Assembly (NCBI GenBank): GCA_028023455.1
Contig: JAQFVV010006246.1
Span: forward strand, 3,587,501-3,651,500
Reading direction: 5' to 3'
Source of the DNA: Epiperipatus broadwayi
Taxonomy: Eukaryota; Onychophora; Udeonychophora; Euonychophora; Peripatidae
Length of the DNA: 64,000 bases
Shown here: piece after piece, positions 34,512 to 48,086 of the stretch
Layout of the letters: each line of letters opens with the position of its first letter
Numbering within the stretch: the first letter of the stretch is position 1
Position numbers and translations under genes: made by a program
The notes under the pieces: generated by a model
Told to the model about the DNA's origin: nothing
The model's input: only the letters and a program-made list of their open reading frames with translations
Databases searched by the model: none

Positions 34512-37500
34512 GAAATATTTTTTTTAAAGAATAAATTAAATTATTAAATTGACTTAAAAATAAGTTGGGTGTAGATGGCTGCTTAGACTCATTTAAGTGT
34601 ATGTTAGTTTATAGGGATTTTGATTTCAGACTATTTGTTTCATAGTTGTGTCAATGCTGGTGGAGGGGTATATAGATGTTTATATCAATGTAATGTGAAG
34701 TGTGTTAGCATACATGGTTATGTGCACAACTGAATGCATGAGCCCACAGATGTAGTCATTGCATTGAAATAGAGGTGGAGTACTTCCCATGACATTGACC
34801 TCTTTTAGCTCTATAGATAGGGACTATAAGTTGGCAAAATAGACCGCTTTCCCATCCATACATAGCATTTCTATTTAATATTTTATATACATAATTCCTT
34901 CACCAGACAAATTCACATTCCTGTACTGGATGATGATCATGTTCTTTCAATAATATCACTCAGCAGACACTCCTTTCAGCGTCGTTTTATGCTAACATGT
35001 TCACATTGCATTGGTTGCATCTATATACCAGGAAGCGAGGGTTGGAGTGGCTGCAAACTTTTAGCCTGGAATCAAATGTTTCAAAAATCTTTTAAGTGGG
35101 TAATCTAGGTAGTATATCTGTGCTCAACATTCTGAGATTAAAATTTAAAGTAACAAAAAATAATGAAAACCTAAAGCATTTTTTTTAGTAATTTATTTTT
35201 CCAAATTTGTTGTTATATATACATAAATAAAATCTTTTGTGTTATTAATACTGGCAGTGATTTAGTTTATTTTTTTTATCTTTATTAAAAATATATTTTA
35301 ATAAATATATTTTAAACCTCTGCTACTCCTTGAGCTAATGGCAAGGGCTAATGGTCAATATATAATTATAAAAAAATAAAGTTGGATCCTTAACTTGCAT
35401 ATCTGCCTACTAATTAAATAATCCAGGTTCCAATAACCTGGTGGCACCCTGTATGGCAGATATGGATAGAGCTCATTAATCCCTGACTTATAATATGGAT
35501 AGATAATTATTTATCTGTGCGCATTTTATTTTATAAATAAAGTTGATTATTGTTGTTTGTAGCAAAATTTTAAATGGTGTTTAAGAGTAAATAAATAATA
35601 TTCATTTTACAAAAATAAATTTCTAGAAAAAGAAAATCTTTATTTAAAAATATTTCAAAAAACTAAAATTTCATTTAAAAACCTCCAACCAAACATTTGT
35701 AGCTAAAACAAATGTTTGAAAACACAGAACAGGAACAAGTAGTCTAGTTTTTGATTTTGATTTTGAAAAAGTTTGATTTAAAATTCATTTAAATATTGTC
35801 ATTTTTGATGTGGAGAAATAATAAACTTTATTTATGGATAATTTAAAGAATTGGAGGAAGTTTTACTCAAAAATGAATTGCTAACTTAATCATCTCTAAG
35901 GGCAGAATCAATATATTGGTAAGTCTCAAGAATCTCTTGAAATCATTATACAAAAAAGTATAAATCAAATGCAGGACCATAGAAATTATACATATTGAAA
36001 GATAAACTAAATCATTCCCATGTCAGGAGTAATCCAAATAAAAGTATATGCTTAAATTATCAACGAAGGCAAAGGAAGCTAAATTTATTTTGAATCAAAC
36101 TAAGTATGTTTTTTTTTTATAAATACCTTGAACTTAAATAATTAATAATACACTAATGTGTTGAATGTAAAACTATTCCATAAAACAATTTATTTAGGCT
36201 TAGTGTTTTCAGAGTTTTGTTACTCCATAAAATAATCTTGTAGAAAGAAATAAACATAGAAGTTTTATATATCTGTATAAAAAATGAAGAAGCAGTAAAT
36301 AGTACAGCAAGTTTGAATAAAACCTTATGTAAAGAAATAAGTAAAAATTAACAATTTTAATATCCCAGAATTTAAAAGGAAATTACACTGCATGATAGAT
36401 ATATTTGTCCAATGAAGATCGTGTTTATATGGGTATAAAGCAATAGTCCTCTCTTAACAGATGGAATATCTCTCATTTAAGAATGAAATAAATATATGAA
36501 ATAATAATTATAAAGAAAACACCCTGCAAAAAAATATTTAACCAAAATAAATCTACATATCAAATAGATAATGGTCTGAGAAGGGAGAAATATATAGAGA
36601 AGATATTATGATCGAGTTTTAAAAAAGTGATAAATGTTTCCTTGATCATGATATTAGCGATCAGAATTGAATGAGAAGCAGTCAAATGTACTTTATTACT
36701 ACTCATGCAGGAAACCTTTCAATGGAGGGGGGAAGGCAAGTTGATGATATTTTTTGATTATCAAAAAAAAAAGAATGAACGGACAGCTGGTACTATGTCT
36801 GACAAATTTCATAGTTATAATCATATTCGGAGAATGACCATCCTGCATTGTGAAACGATTAACATGATGATAAAATGTAAAAGTTTTTTTTTTTTGTGAG
36901 AACTTATATCTTAGAAAAACAAGGGGGAAAAAACCAACCCCTTGTAATATTTGTATATATATATTATATTGGTCCACCCTTTTTTCTCTTCGATCTTACA
37001 TGTAAATGACCTATATACTCATAGAGCATGAAATGACATATATGCTAAAGTTAAGAGGTTGATAATAACTCCTAGTAATACCCTGTTAAATACAAATAAG
37101 TATGTACTAAAGAATTATTAGAGGAGGGGGATTTAATCTTAAATAGATCAATCTAAACCCTCCCTTTTTAAATTAAATCCCCACCCATCCAATTATAGAT
37201 ATTTTAATGGCCATCTCTGTCCTTTGCACACCTTTGAGAGACTGCATTATTAGACAGCCTCTGTGTGCCATCCCCGGTCAAGAATATCTTCTCCCTCCCT
37301 TTTCTTTCCTATGGGAGTGTGCAAATAAGGTTTGAACACTGGTAATGATACTAAAGAATGTTTGGATGCCAAGTGAGGTCAATTTAACCACCTGATAAGT
37401 TTATCCCATTAGCTAGCTCATAAAATGGTTTCTTATCTCATGTTATTTGGGTAAGTCTATCAACTATATTCTCTAAGTTTAAATGCAAAAGAATTATACT

Positions 37501-40500
37501 AAAAACAGATTAAAAATATAAAATGATATTTATTTTCACCATTCACTACACCGAATACTGGTTTGCCAAATAGCATCCTATATCATAAATTTATTTATTG
37601 AACTAATAATTTGGTTATGTTAGAAATAAAGTAAAAGATCATTGCATAATGGGTTTGGTCTATACTCCCTCCCCACTTTATAAGCACTGTGTAATGAATA
37701 TAAAATAACAAATAATTTCTTTTATGAATGCATTTAACATTTATTTTTATTTTTTTCTTTGTTTCAGTTACATTTGTTTTAACAAACATTACTTATGTCA
37801 CTCTTATTCTGGATGTATAATGATAATGTTTAATTGACAGGGGTATTAAGACACTCAATGTGAGGTGTCACCTCCATGATTAGAAATCGGTAAATTAAAT
37901 GGATTCTGCACATAGCGGATCAATGTTAGATGCATTACATAAGCCTCTAAAATGTTATATCAAAAGTTATTAAAAATAAATAATTAGTAAGAATAAGGTA
38001 TGCATAGATAAAATAAATGGTAAACATGAAATAGATAATACAATCAAAATTATAAAATATAAAAGAAAAAATATATATACACTCATCTTGACTTTTTGGC
38101 TCCTTCTAACATGAACTTCTAGGTGGACCACATGACCATAAAACAGGGCTGCAAGGGCTTCATTGTCTATATACATGTATTGTCTAATTCTTTAACAGGG
38201 TAGGCTAGATCACTTGCATTCACACCTTGGTGGCGAGGATATAAACAATGTGGGTGCACTACCCTATTCCATATCCATTAGGTCAAATAAATAAGCTATT
38301 GGTACCATCTTTCATATGTTCCTTTCAAAAAAATATTCTGATTAAAACTTGCCAATCTCGTTGGTTCTTTATGGCAAACTTCTCATGAAGAAATGGTTTT
38401 TCCTTCTCTGTTCTTTCAACTGCAAATTAATTGTAGTATGCTGGATAGTTACTATTCATAGTTCTAGTAATTCTCTCTAAGTGATAGGCGAGTCTTTAGG
38501 TTAATTTTGAATGCTCCAACTTTTGCTTTATTTAACTCTTATCTCCTCCTTGTTACCTCGATGGCTTTTACTAGCTACTTCTTGTATAAATGATTTTTAA
38601 TAATCATGCTGTTTTTTCTACTTTCAGTCAGTAACAGCAAAAATACAAATACTCAGAATGGAGTTTAAGTAGGCAAATCAGCCGATCCTTGCTGGACACA
38701 AAGGCATCACTATCGAATATATATATATGACAGTGCATGAACAAATCAGCATAAAAAATATAAATAACAGATAAGACTAAATACAGCATGAAAATTGAAT
38801 AAAGAATTAAAGAATAATCCCCAGCACCTGGTAGGTAGCTCCTCCTACCAGCCACAATTCCATAAACCCTCCTATGAAGTATTACAATATCTAAAAAAAA
38901 TTGCCAATTTTAATTTTTGTACATTCCTTTAGAATTTTATTTTTGAAATCTCTCTTTTTTTTTTTTATCTTTTTGAACAATTAACCGGGTTCCATCTTGG
39001 AATAATTAGTACCTGGTTTTCAAATAATTACATTCTTTAGATAAAATCTTTCATTTTGATTTCATGTTTACAAATTAAATTAAAAGAAACGTTTCCAACT
39101 TTAATTATTTAAGTATAAAACAATGGTTAATTATATAAAAATCCATTACTATAATGGATTAAAAAAAATTGTACATTCTTTTAAAAAAAAAGAACTTTAC
39201 ATTGGAACATTTACAAATAAGAATATAATAAATAAAAAAAATGTTTCAAATGTAAATTTATTCCCTTCTTTTTCTGTTTATACATGTATACATAGCAATT
39301 ATAAATTAATAATAATTATATCCAATATATATGAATTTAGAGTATATGTAAAAGTATTTACCATAACATTGTGTTCATAATGTATGTGTGTGGACAGGAC
39401 TATATCATAGACCAACTCCCATTATTTATGCAACAAGTTGAATAAAAGTCAGTTGTGCCAAATCTTTGGTTACAGCCATCTTGTGTAAGAACATTTTACG
39501 ATCTGACACAATATATATATATATATGTTAATTTTATGTGTTAAATATAGTTGTTCTTACAATAAGAGGGGAATTAGATTAATAGATAATGGAGTTAATA
39601 AGAGACTTAATTCGATTGTCTATATTAGTAATTATTTTACAATTTCATGTTTATTAAATAGTCTTATAGATTTAAATACATAAATAATTAATGCCATACA
39701 TCGGTAATGAAAATATAATAAAGTAGTTAATGGTATATATGTGATGAAGAGATGATGGGTGTATGTTCAAATATACCAAATTAAAAAAAAAAACGATATT
39801 TTGAAAATTGATCTCTATTTTTTTTATTGCAAACCACAATTTAATATAGTGATACGTAATATAAGTGGTTTTAAGTAGTAATATGCATAATCAGATAATT
39901 TTAGGAAATATATTAATATGCATAAGTCAGTGATAGAAAGGTGATAATTAAGTGAGTAGTTAGAACAAAGGTCACTATCTGATTTGTGATATATCAAAGG
40001 GTGAGTCTATTCACATTTTAGATAAAAATTATTGTAAAAAAAAATGGGGATTCAAATTTGATAGTATATCCATAAAGTTGTAATTTTGCAAATTGAACTG
40101 ATTTATAATTTTAGTAGATAATAATAATATTGTAGGAAGAAAATAGATAAATCAAGATCAAGAGATAAACATCATGGTGCCTGTGGGTTAAGTAATGGTG
40201 AATCTCACCATGTTGTAATAGAAGTTTTGTAGAGAACAAGAATATATAGGTTAATGATTTTTATTTTATCTTGATGATTTGAAATTGAAATCATAAGGGA
40301 TTGATGATAAAAAACAAAAGAGAATGGATAAGAAATCTGTATCTAAGGCAAATATTGGATCTGGTGATATAGAAATGTTATATGAATTCAAATGGGAAAT
40401 ATCACGACAGCACTGGATCATCTGAAATAATATATTTTGTTTAGTTTTATTATAAATATCAGAAATATAAATTACGATTGTTTATAATGTTATTATGTTA

Positions 40501-41511
40501 TGTGAGTATATAACCTTAATACTCCAGTTTAAATTACTTATTAATCAAAGGTTTAGTAATACTTTTGTAAATGTGATTAAAGTGTTGTTTTTTTTTAAAA
40601 ATAATTTCAGTATCGAGTGTTGCATTTCTTTTGTTGGGGGATCATCTTCACTACATCACATAAACCTGGAAAATACAGTATGAGATTAAAATAATAATCT
40701 ATTTTTGAATCATAGAGCAGTCAATTAAGCACACATTTCTTAAGAGAGATTTTACTTATTGTAAGCTGCCTTGATTACATAAGTCATTTATAATATTGCA
40801 AATTATTAAAGTATGCTTATTTATATATTAAATGATGAATTACTTAGTGAAAATCTCAATGCTAGTTACAGTTTAGATAACAATATTATTTTAATAACAA
40901 ATATTAAGGAGCATAAAGATAAATAATAGTATAAGTTTGATTATAAATTTAAGTTACAAGTATTTTACTAATTAGTGCACTACCCGTGGAGATCAGTAAA
41001 ATCCCTCATGATATTCTATAGGTAGTATGAAGAATGAATAAAAATCAATGATTATCATGAGATCTTATTATAGAATTATTCTTATCAGTATTGCCAATTA
41101 TAATTATCTGAAATAATAAGAATAAAATTGTATATACAATCAAATGAAAGGTTAATTTATTAAATAATCTAATTATAATCTAATAGCTATAGATGTATTA
41201 TTATATTCATTTGGATATTTTTGTTAGTCATGAGAGCATCTAGATACTTAATAAGGAGGAGTGTCTAGGTATTATCATGCCATTAAATAAATAATTTTGT
41301 ATTTGTTTAATGATAAGGGGATGTGATCTGTTTATAGGAAAATGAGTCTCACATTTGTTATAATCAATTACACCTTATTTAGAACTATTTAATCATGTTA
41401 AAATGAATCTAGATAAAAAAAGACCGGATTACCTAAATTCAATTATGATAGTTGAAAAAATTTTGTTGGGAAAATGGGAAGTCTAGTAAATAGTACCTAG
41501 CCAGAGTCCAA
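34512..41511. other. Long intron stretch, nothing firmly recognised
   Basis: About 7 kb of AT-rich DNA. Patches of more balanced composition occur at 34600-35080, 35330-35500, 37100-37400 and 38100-38290, and could be very old repeats. Small frames (36699-36977 minus, 37970-38176 minus, 38628-38855 minus, 39123-39380 plus) lack domain signals. A (at)n microsatellite lies near 39510-39530. Confidence 0.4.
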
Positions 41512-41600
41512 GTATGGCTGAATGTAGGGAGTTGGCACATCTGCTTAGGGTCATACCGCCTATGGACAGGGCATAGTATTTAAACCCCTTTATGGTGACC
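41512..41600 (+). repeat. tRNA-derived SINE-like segment
   Basis: Contains tatggctgaatgtagggag (A-box-like, near tggctgagtgg) and, about 55 bp on, agtatttaaacccc (a decayed B box, ggttcgaacccc type). The spacing suits a class II tRNA (Leu/Ser) with a long variable arm. No intact acceptor stem, so a repeat rather than a gene. Confidence 0.42.
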
Positions 41601-41959
41601 AATGTGGTGGCCTTGATATGTACAGGGGATATGTCATTAGGGTTATAGATTTCATTTTTTAATTTTAAGGTGTAGACTGATTTGCAGAAGTGTACAATAT
41701 TAAGAAAGCATAAAATAGATTGCAAAGTTAATCAATTAGAATTTGTGATATAAAAAAAGTTAATGAAAGATTATATTATAAAAACTAATATCTGATGAAT
41801 AATGTGCTATAGAAACAGAAGTTATAGCGTTTAGATGTTTTACTGTTCATGAATATTCACAAAACCTACCTTTTAATTAAAGAAACTTAAAAATATTTTA
41901 CCTATTTTATTGGAAAAAAGAGTAATTGAATGTTTTATTTCAAGCAATGAAAGTGACAT

Positions 41960-42030
41960 GAATGGAGCTGCTGTTTGCTGACTTTAAGGTCCAGAGTCCA
42001 GCATCCTTCTACTGCACTAAGCCATGCACA
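41960..42030 (-). repeat. tRNA-derived SINE head, minus strand
   Basis: Reading minus from 42030: a tggcttagtgcagtag A-box-like region, then gatgctggactctggacc as an anticodon-arm-like hairpin, then a degenerate B-box zone. Such tRNA-like heads are common in invertebrate SINEs. It ends only about 85 bp before the CUB exon acceptor. Confidence 0.45.
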
Positions 42031-42114
42031 GCTAGAAAATAAATTATATATATATGCAATACTTTTATTAAGATGTATGTTAGAATAAATTTTTAATTTT
42101 TATGCTTGTTTCAG

Positions 42115-42271
42115 ATTCATGATGGAGCTTCTCAAAGAGATCATATAATTGGCCGCTATTGTGGTAATCGACTTCCTTATCCCATTATTTCCACAGATAA
42201 TAGTCTTTGGATAGTATTTAGAGCTAATGTAACTGAACCTGGAAGAGGATTTAATGCTTCTTACATTGAAA
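42115..42271 (+). CDS. CUB domain exon, C-terminal half
   Basis: It follows a ttgtttcag acceptor at 42114 and ends at a gaaa/gtatgt donor, with one base of a split codon left over (phase 1). It encodes about 52 residues: IHDGASQ, IIGRYCGN (Cys4), PYPIISTDNSLWIVFRA, then GRGFNASYIE. Joined in phase 0 to the exon at 6266-6447, it completes a CUB domain of about 113 residues, the usual size, with all four cysteines. STDNS supplies the third acidic residue typical of calcium-binding CUBs. Phase-1 outer borders on both sides are the classic layout of shuffled extracellular modules, so more domains are expected outside the window. The frame reading on past 42271 is intronic. Confidence 0.92.
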
Positions 42272-45200
42272 GTATGTTATTTATAAAATTAATAATTTAC
42301 ATTACTTATTTCTGTATTTTAACCCACTTTCTCCTCTTCTCATGTGTTTTAACCTACAGAGCCCTAACGATTTTTTCAGATTCATTGCTAAGGTTTACAC
42401 TAACTATTACTAAATAATAGGGGTTTAATAAATTTATAATTATTACTTATTTCTGTTTATCATTCAATCTTTTCTTTATACTCTGGTTGCATTGTAATCG
42501 CATTATTCACAGAAATATATTATTGATAGTCAAGAGTAGAAATGGGTATCACTTTAAATGTACATAAAACAAGTGGTGATATTTAGTTTTGATATTTATT
42601 TAATAAGTTCATATTTTATCATTATTTTTTTGTGTGAACCAATGCAAATAAATGATATTTTCAGTTCTGTCTCTTACCTAAAATCTAATTACTTTAAATC
42701 TTTAATTTGTTGAACTAACTGTATAAAGACATGACAGATATGATCAAGTTACTGTTCTTGTTATTGCTTGCTGGATCACAGCTCAATTTTTACAGGCAGT
42801 ATTTTAAATTGCAAAATTTTTTAGTAGTTGTATGTTTTTACCCCACTTGAAAAAGTATATAGATAAATACAATAATTATTTTTATGCCATTTGCATTTCT
42901 CAATACAGCAAAAATCAATTGATGATAAACAAAGTGAGGATAACTAAATTCATTCATGAAATAGCAATTAGTTAAAGAATTATAATATATATATATATAT
43001 TGTAATCCCTCACACCTATCACCAACACTAACAATTACCCGGGGGTGCCAATTCTATGGATCATAGAATAAATTATCAATCTAACTTTATCCTAAATTTA
43101 CTTATGAGGCTCTTAATTAAAGTTTCACCTAAAACTAACTCAGTTGAGGGATACAGAGGTGTATGAGGTGTACAATGTACATTAGATGTGGGAGAAAATA
43201 TTATAACTAATAGGAATAAACATCTATCAAGTTCTATGCTAAACAAAAATTAAATTGGTAAAATTCTACCAGCTAAAATTAACTAATTATAATCTATATT
43301 TTACCTCCTCCCATCATCCATATGCACTGAACAACCTCTACCATATTATACAATTAAAATTAATAACTAAAATAAAAAAAATAATATTTTAGAAATTGTA
43401 ATGTATAACTCACTAGATCTAAACTCAAACTAAACCTATCACTACTAAATTTTTAATTACACTAATCTAATCTAATTATCTGAATTTATTATCTAATTTG
43501 AATTAAAATTAAAGATCTCAGGGAATCTGTTATATGGCATGGCTTAAACTAAAATCTCACTCTCAATAACTACTATTTAATATTATGAAAATAATAATAC
43601 AAACTAAGCAATACCCTAATTAAATAATGGCAGTTAGATAATGAAAGAAATTGGGTGCATTTTGATTTCAATTAATCATCTAAACAATTACTAAATAATA
43701 AAACCTTTTAGACAAACAGTAGATACTTGGCATCTCATACAGTGTTTGGATCAAGGAAATCAATATCATCAGATCTGGATGTTCATCATAATTAAATGAA
43801 AATACAATTAAGTCACATTAAATAAAATAAATGTGTGAACATGTGTGGAAATATGAAACAACAAATGAATGCTAGAGAAGAAACTCTAAATACAAATTTA
43901 AATAACAAAATATTTATTGATCAAATAGAAAAATAGATAAACAAACATTTACTTTTTCTTTCATTGGTATGAACACAATTCAAAGGGATTTAGTATCATT
44001 AGTTACAGTTTACACAAGGATAAATAATACAACATAATCTTTTAACTTTTTAAATCTACATTTCATTTATCAGAGCATTCTGAGAGATTTGTAAAACATT
44101 TTTATTTTTAACATTAAATGAGCTAAATAAATCCATATCATTTACTGTAAAAGAAATGGCTTTTTAGCTATCAGTGATTTCTGATAGACTTATACAAAAA
44201 TGAAGAAATATGACCTTACACTTCTAGTAACTGATTACCAAATTATCTTATATTCAGAATTTTGCTTGATAACACTCATTTACCAATTAAAATTTATGAC
44301 AACATGGATTAATATTCTAATTACACTGAATAAACTTAAGATTTTGCATTTTACTTTAAATGTATTTTAACTAAAATTAAAATAAGGGGGTTGAAAACTA
44401 GAAATAATATTGGACTATCTTACCAAAGAAAATAAATACTTCTATTAATTAAATGTATTTTTCTTTGTAATTTTGAAGTAAAGTATTCTATTGAATAACT
44501 AGGTTCTCCTTTGCCAAAATAAAAGTAAATCATTGTATTCATTAACTATGTCTTATCTTTGCTTGATTACTTACTCAAATTATGATTAAATGATAAAAAT
44601 CAATGCGATGAAGCCTAAATGATCACTACAAAATATTTTAAAATGATAAGTAAAGTTATACATTAATAATGAATTTTTTTATCTCACAACTAACAATTTG
44701 GGCATGAATCTGTATTATGCTGTGTGTCGAAGAAAATAAATAATTAATGTTAATCAATCTAATTGGTTTGCTTATGATGTTACAATTTAATCATAATACA
44801 GACGAAGGCAAAGACCAATCAAGCTTTATTTATTAACTACAATACAGCTGTTTTGTAAGACACTATACTCTCCTTTTATTCTTTTTTATCCATAAACTAT
44901 CAAACACTTGGCTATAGCATAAGCTGGAAAACATCCAATATACACATGGGATAAAAGATTTCTATAATTCAAATCAGATAAATACAACAATAACTCCCAA
45001 GTCTATTTTTAAGACTAAATAACTGGTGGAATAACTCATCACCAAATGAAAATCGGGGAGATAACATATCTAGCTTCATATGCATTTAATTCTTCATATC
45101 AAATATAACAGGATTCAATCCACTCCTATCAAAATACTACAATACATGGAAAAGAAAGGGATTACTCGATCCCATACACTACACTACACTGGGCAAACTA

Positions 45201-46270
45201 CCCATATTAAATATTCAAATAACAAAGACACTTACTCAATCCCATAAAATATACTATAAAACTGTGAATTTTATAGCATATAGCCACAAAAATACTTTTC
45301 ATTCAGGCATAAGAAAGAAATAATAATTCTCACTTAAATAACTTTCTAATCCTTCAAAATGATTGATCATCCCCTTTTCTCCGAATCCGATTGATTTAAA
45401 ATCATTTTTACTTGCAATTACATATAATTATAAATAAGTTTAATAATGGACACTCACATATATAAGCATAATGATACACAGACCATTTAAAATCACAGTA
45501 AGCAAAGAATTACTGTTAAAATATTAATTATTACTGCTAGAATTAATAAAAAATAAATATCTCATATCTGAAAATATTTAGGACTTGGTAATGTTCGAAG
45601 AACAGTTGGAAAATAAAGTAATAATTACTGTGGGTAAAGTGAGACAAAATAATTTTTTTAAATGCATTGATATTGGCACAAATTTAAAGTAAAATTGAAC
45701 CTAGATAAATAATAAAGTTGTATATTATAGATGAAATAATTATTGAAAATAATGGTATTCTAATTTATAAAAAAATATATACATACAGTAAGATTTAATA
45801 TAATGAACTCTTTTAAAATAATTATTCACCCCTATTAAACTATAAATGGATTCTTCCATTTGTTTAGCACACGCATGTGTTATTAACACATGACCAAACC
45901 TCATATTAAAATAATAAAAAAAATACCTTGTATGATTTTCCATTATCATACATTTACTGAGATGTTCTAGTAGAACAAAATATAATAATACATATAATAA
46001 ACATTCTTAAATTAGCATTAACTATCTAAATACTATTAAATAAAGTTCTTTTCTTTTTTCTTCTTAAACGAAATGAAAAATTTATAACTAGTTTTTACAT
46101 GACTTTCCTTGTCATGTCTCCAAATAAATAAGGAAAATAATTATAACGCACAAAGATAAATATTGACACAAAAATGTTACATTTCTGCAGATAAAAACGA
46201 AACAATGTTACTTTTAATTTGAAATAACAGATTCAATGTTCTAGCTGTTAGCTATGAATTACTGTTGACG
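42272..46270. other. Sequence after the CUB exon, nothing recognised
   Basis: Presumably the next intron of the CUB gene. AT-rich, with a (at)n tract near 42986-43000. A gttaattacccgggggtgcc-like patch near 43030 and 44800-45250 look less random, but no ORF or paired repeat supports an element. Confidence 0.4.
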
Positions 46271-46274
46271 CTAT

Positions 46275-48086
46275 TGTAACAGAATTACCTATTCGACCAT
46301 TTGTAAATGTTTTAATTTACACTTTTACGATCGACACGACTGTCACATTAACAAAGAAACAAATATAGACTAATTATTTAAGTCTATATTCCTGATCGAA
46401 TACTGAGATTACCAATGGAATATTCCAGTATTATCTTTCCCAATCAGATGCTTCTTGGCTGCTGGATACTACATTCATAAGAATGATTCAAAGAAACAAT
46501 CCAGCGCTTGAAATATTTATAAAATTTTCGAGATTTAATATTACTGTACTAGATTGACACGTGTGCCTTTTACTAGAATCAATGTCTACTGAATATTTAA
46601 TAAACCCTACGGGTATATCATTCTAATTAGTATGGTGGAGAAGGAAAGACGAGACATAAGAGCTATTCATAAATAAATACTGTTTAATACAATACATTCA
46701 ATACACATTAAAATATAATATTTAAACATAAAACAAGAAATCATTAAAATAACACGGATTATATTTAATTTAACCCTTCACCCTGAATGATAATTGTTCT
46801 TAATTTATATGTAAGTATTCTAGAGTAGAGTCCTTTTCTCCACGTATTATTTGTTATATAAAATCTACTGATTATTTGATTCACTCTGATTTACATTTTT
46901 TCAATTGTGTTTATTTTATGTGGCCATTTTAAAAAAGTGTGTACACGCGTGATATATTTAAAGTTTAATTACCTAGGTTTTCTGGACTTGGACGACTAAA
47001 TGTTTAACCATCATGTGGATTACTCCACTTCTTTTGGAGAGATGGTAGTTCTTGGGATCCGGCTCAGACTCCTTCATATAGCTTACTTTTATCGTATTAT
47101 TTGCAGCTTCAATGACAGGGGAAGTGAACCATCAGGCAGGTGCTATCACTACTGTTACTTCATGGGCGAGATGACATTACACCCAAGGCAGGCATGGATC
47201 AACTGGTGTCCATTTGAGGCCCTTACCCCTGCATACTCAAGACTCCAAGTTCTTGGTACATTTTGTTCATATATAAAAAACACAGCTCTCGAACTAATCT
47301 GTCTTTCAGCTCAGCAGACTCAAGAAGCTCTCTAAAACATGGCTCCTTTCCTTCACAACTTCTTACTTAATTGTCCTAGAATCCTTTTCTTATCTTCTTT
47401 GATTGTTTCTTGGAATGTCATTAATTACATTTCACACCTTTATTTTACTTTCATAAAATACATAAATTTTCTTCTTGTTTTTTATTTCCCTTTTTTTTTA
47501 TTTACTTCCATAATATTGGTTTTTTTTTATTCCTCTTTAATAAAATAATTTTCTTATTTACACACTCTTTCTTTCCTTCACATAGCCATACATATATTTC
47601 ATGCATTCACATGTGTAGTTTGAAGAGATGATCTTTATCTTTTTTGTAAATCTATTTATTTTATTTATAACTGCAACTGAATTTTATGATTGCTAATTCT
47701 ACAATCATCAACCCCTTTTTTTTTTACTTTTCCCTTTAAGACTTGATCATCAACTTCGATGATCCTATTTTAATATTCCCTTAACTTTACTATTCTTAAC
47801 ATTTTAAAAAAGTTGACTTTGAAAAGTGAAAGATAAGAATCTTGGTTGCTTACCTTCCTTCACTTTCTTTAATTACTATAATTGATTCTGCTTTTAATTG
47901 CATTCCTCAACTACCATTTTGATTTTTTAATTAACGCTAACTTAAAATAAATTTCCTTTCTTTCTTACATTTATTATCTAATTTTTATAAATTAATTTAC
48001 ATATAAAACTCTCATTTAATATTATGCAATATATATATATATATGAAATGTACACATGTGTGATCACAGTATGTGTGATCATCACA
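46275..48086 (-). repeat. 3' LTR (about 1812 bp)
   Basis: Begins tgtaacagaattacc and ends tgatcatcaca on the + strand. Contains a 15 bp local duplication near its right end (gtgtgatcacagtat) missing from the partner. A 111-codon + strand frame at 47000-47335 recurs in the other copy. Confidence 0.92.
47000..47335 (+). other. Conserved-length antisense ORF inside the LTR (copy 1)
   Basis: 111 codons with ATG and a stop, opposite to the direction of the element's gag. The copy at 52034-52369 has the same start, stop and length. By hand I count about 17 base differences and 8 residue changes between the two. I recognise no domain. It is as likely chance as coding, and is given because both frames stayed open. 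Confidence 0.25.

Larger units (their letters stand above)
6448..42114 (+). other. 35.7 kb intron of the CUB gene
   Basis: It is bounded by gtaaaa at 6448 and tgtttcag at 42114. Both boundary exons are phase 0 here, and the two halves join within the CUB fold (DYIQ then IHDG), so the pairing is well supported. The intron holds all the mobile elements listed between these positions. I found no further host exon inside it, though a small one could be missed. Confidence 0.85.

Noticed and set aside
41512-41600. Functional tRNA gene
   Set aside because: A and B boxes are degenerate and acceptor-stem pairing is not seen; better explained as a SINE head.
43010-43060. Primer-binding-site-like TTGGCACCCCCGGG on the minus strand
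   Set aside because: No LTR pair or polypurine tract could be found around it.
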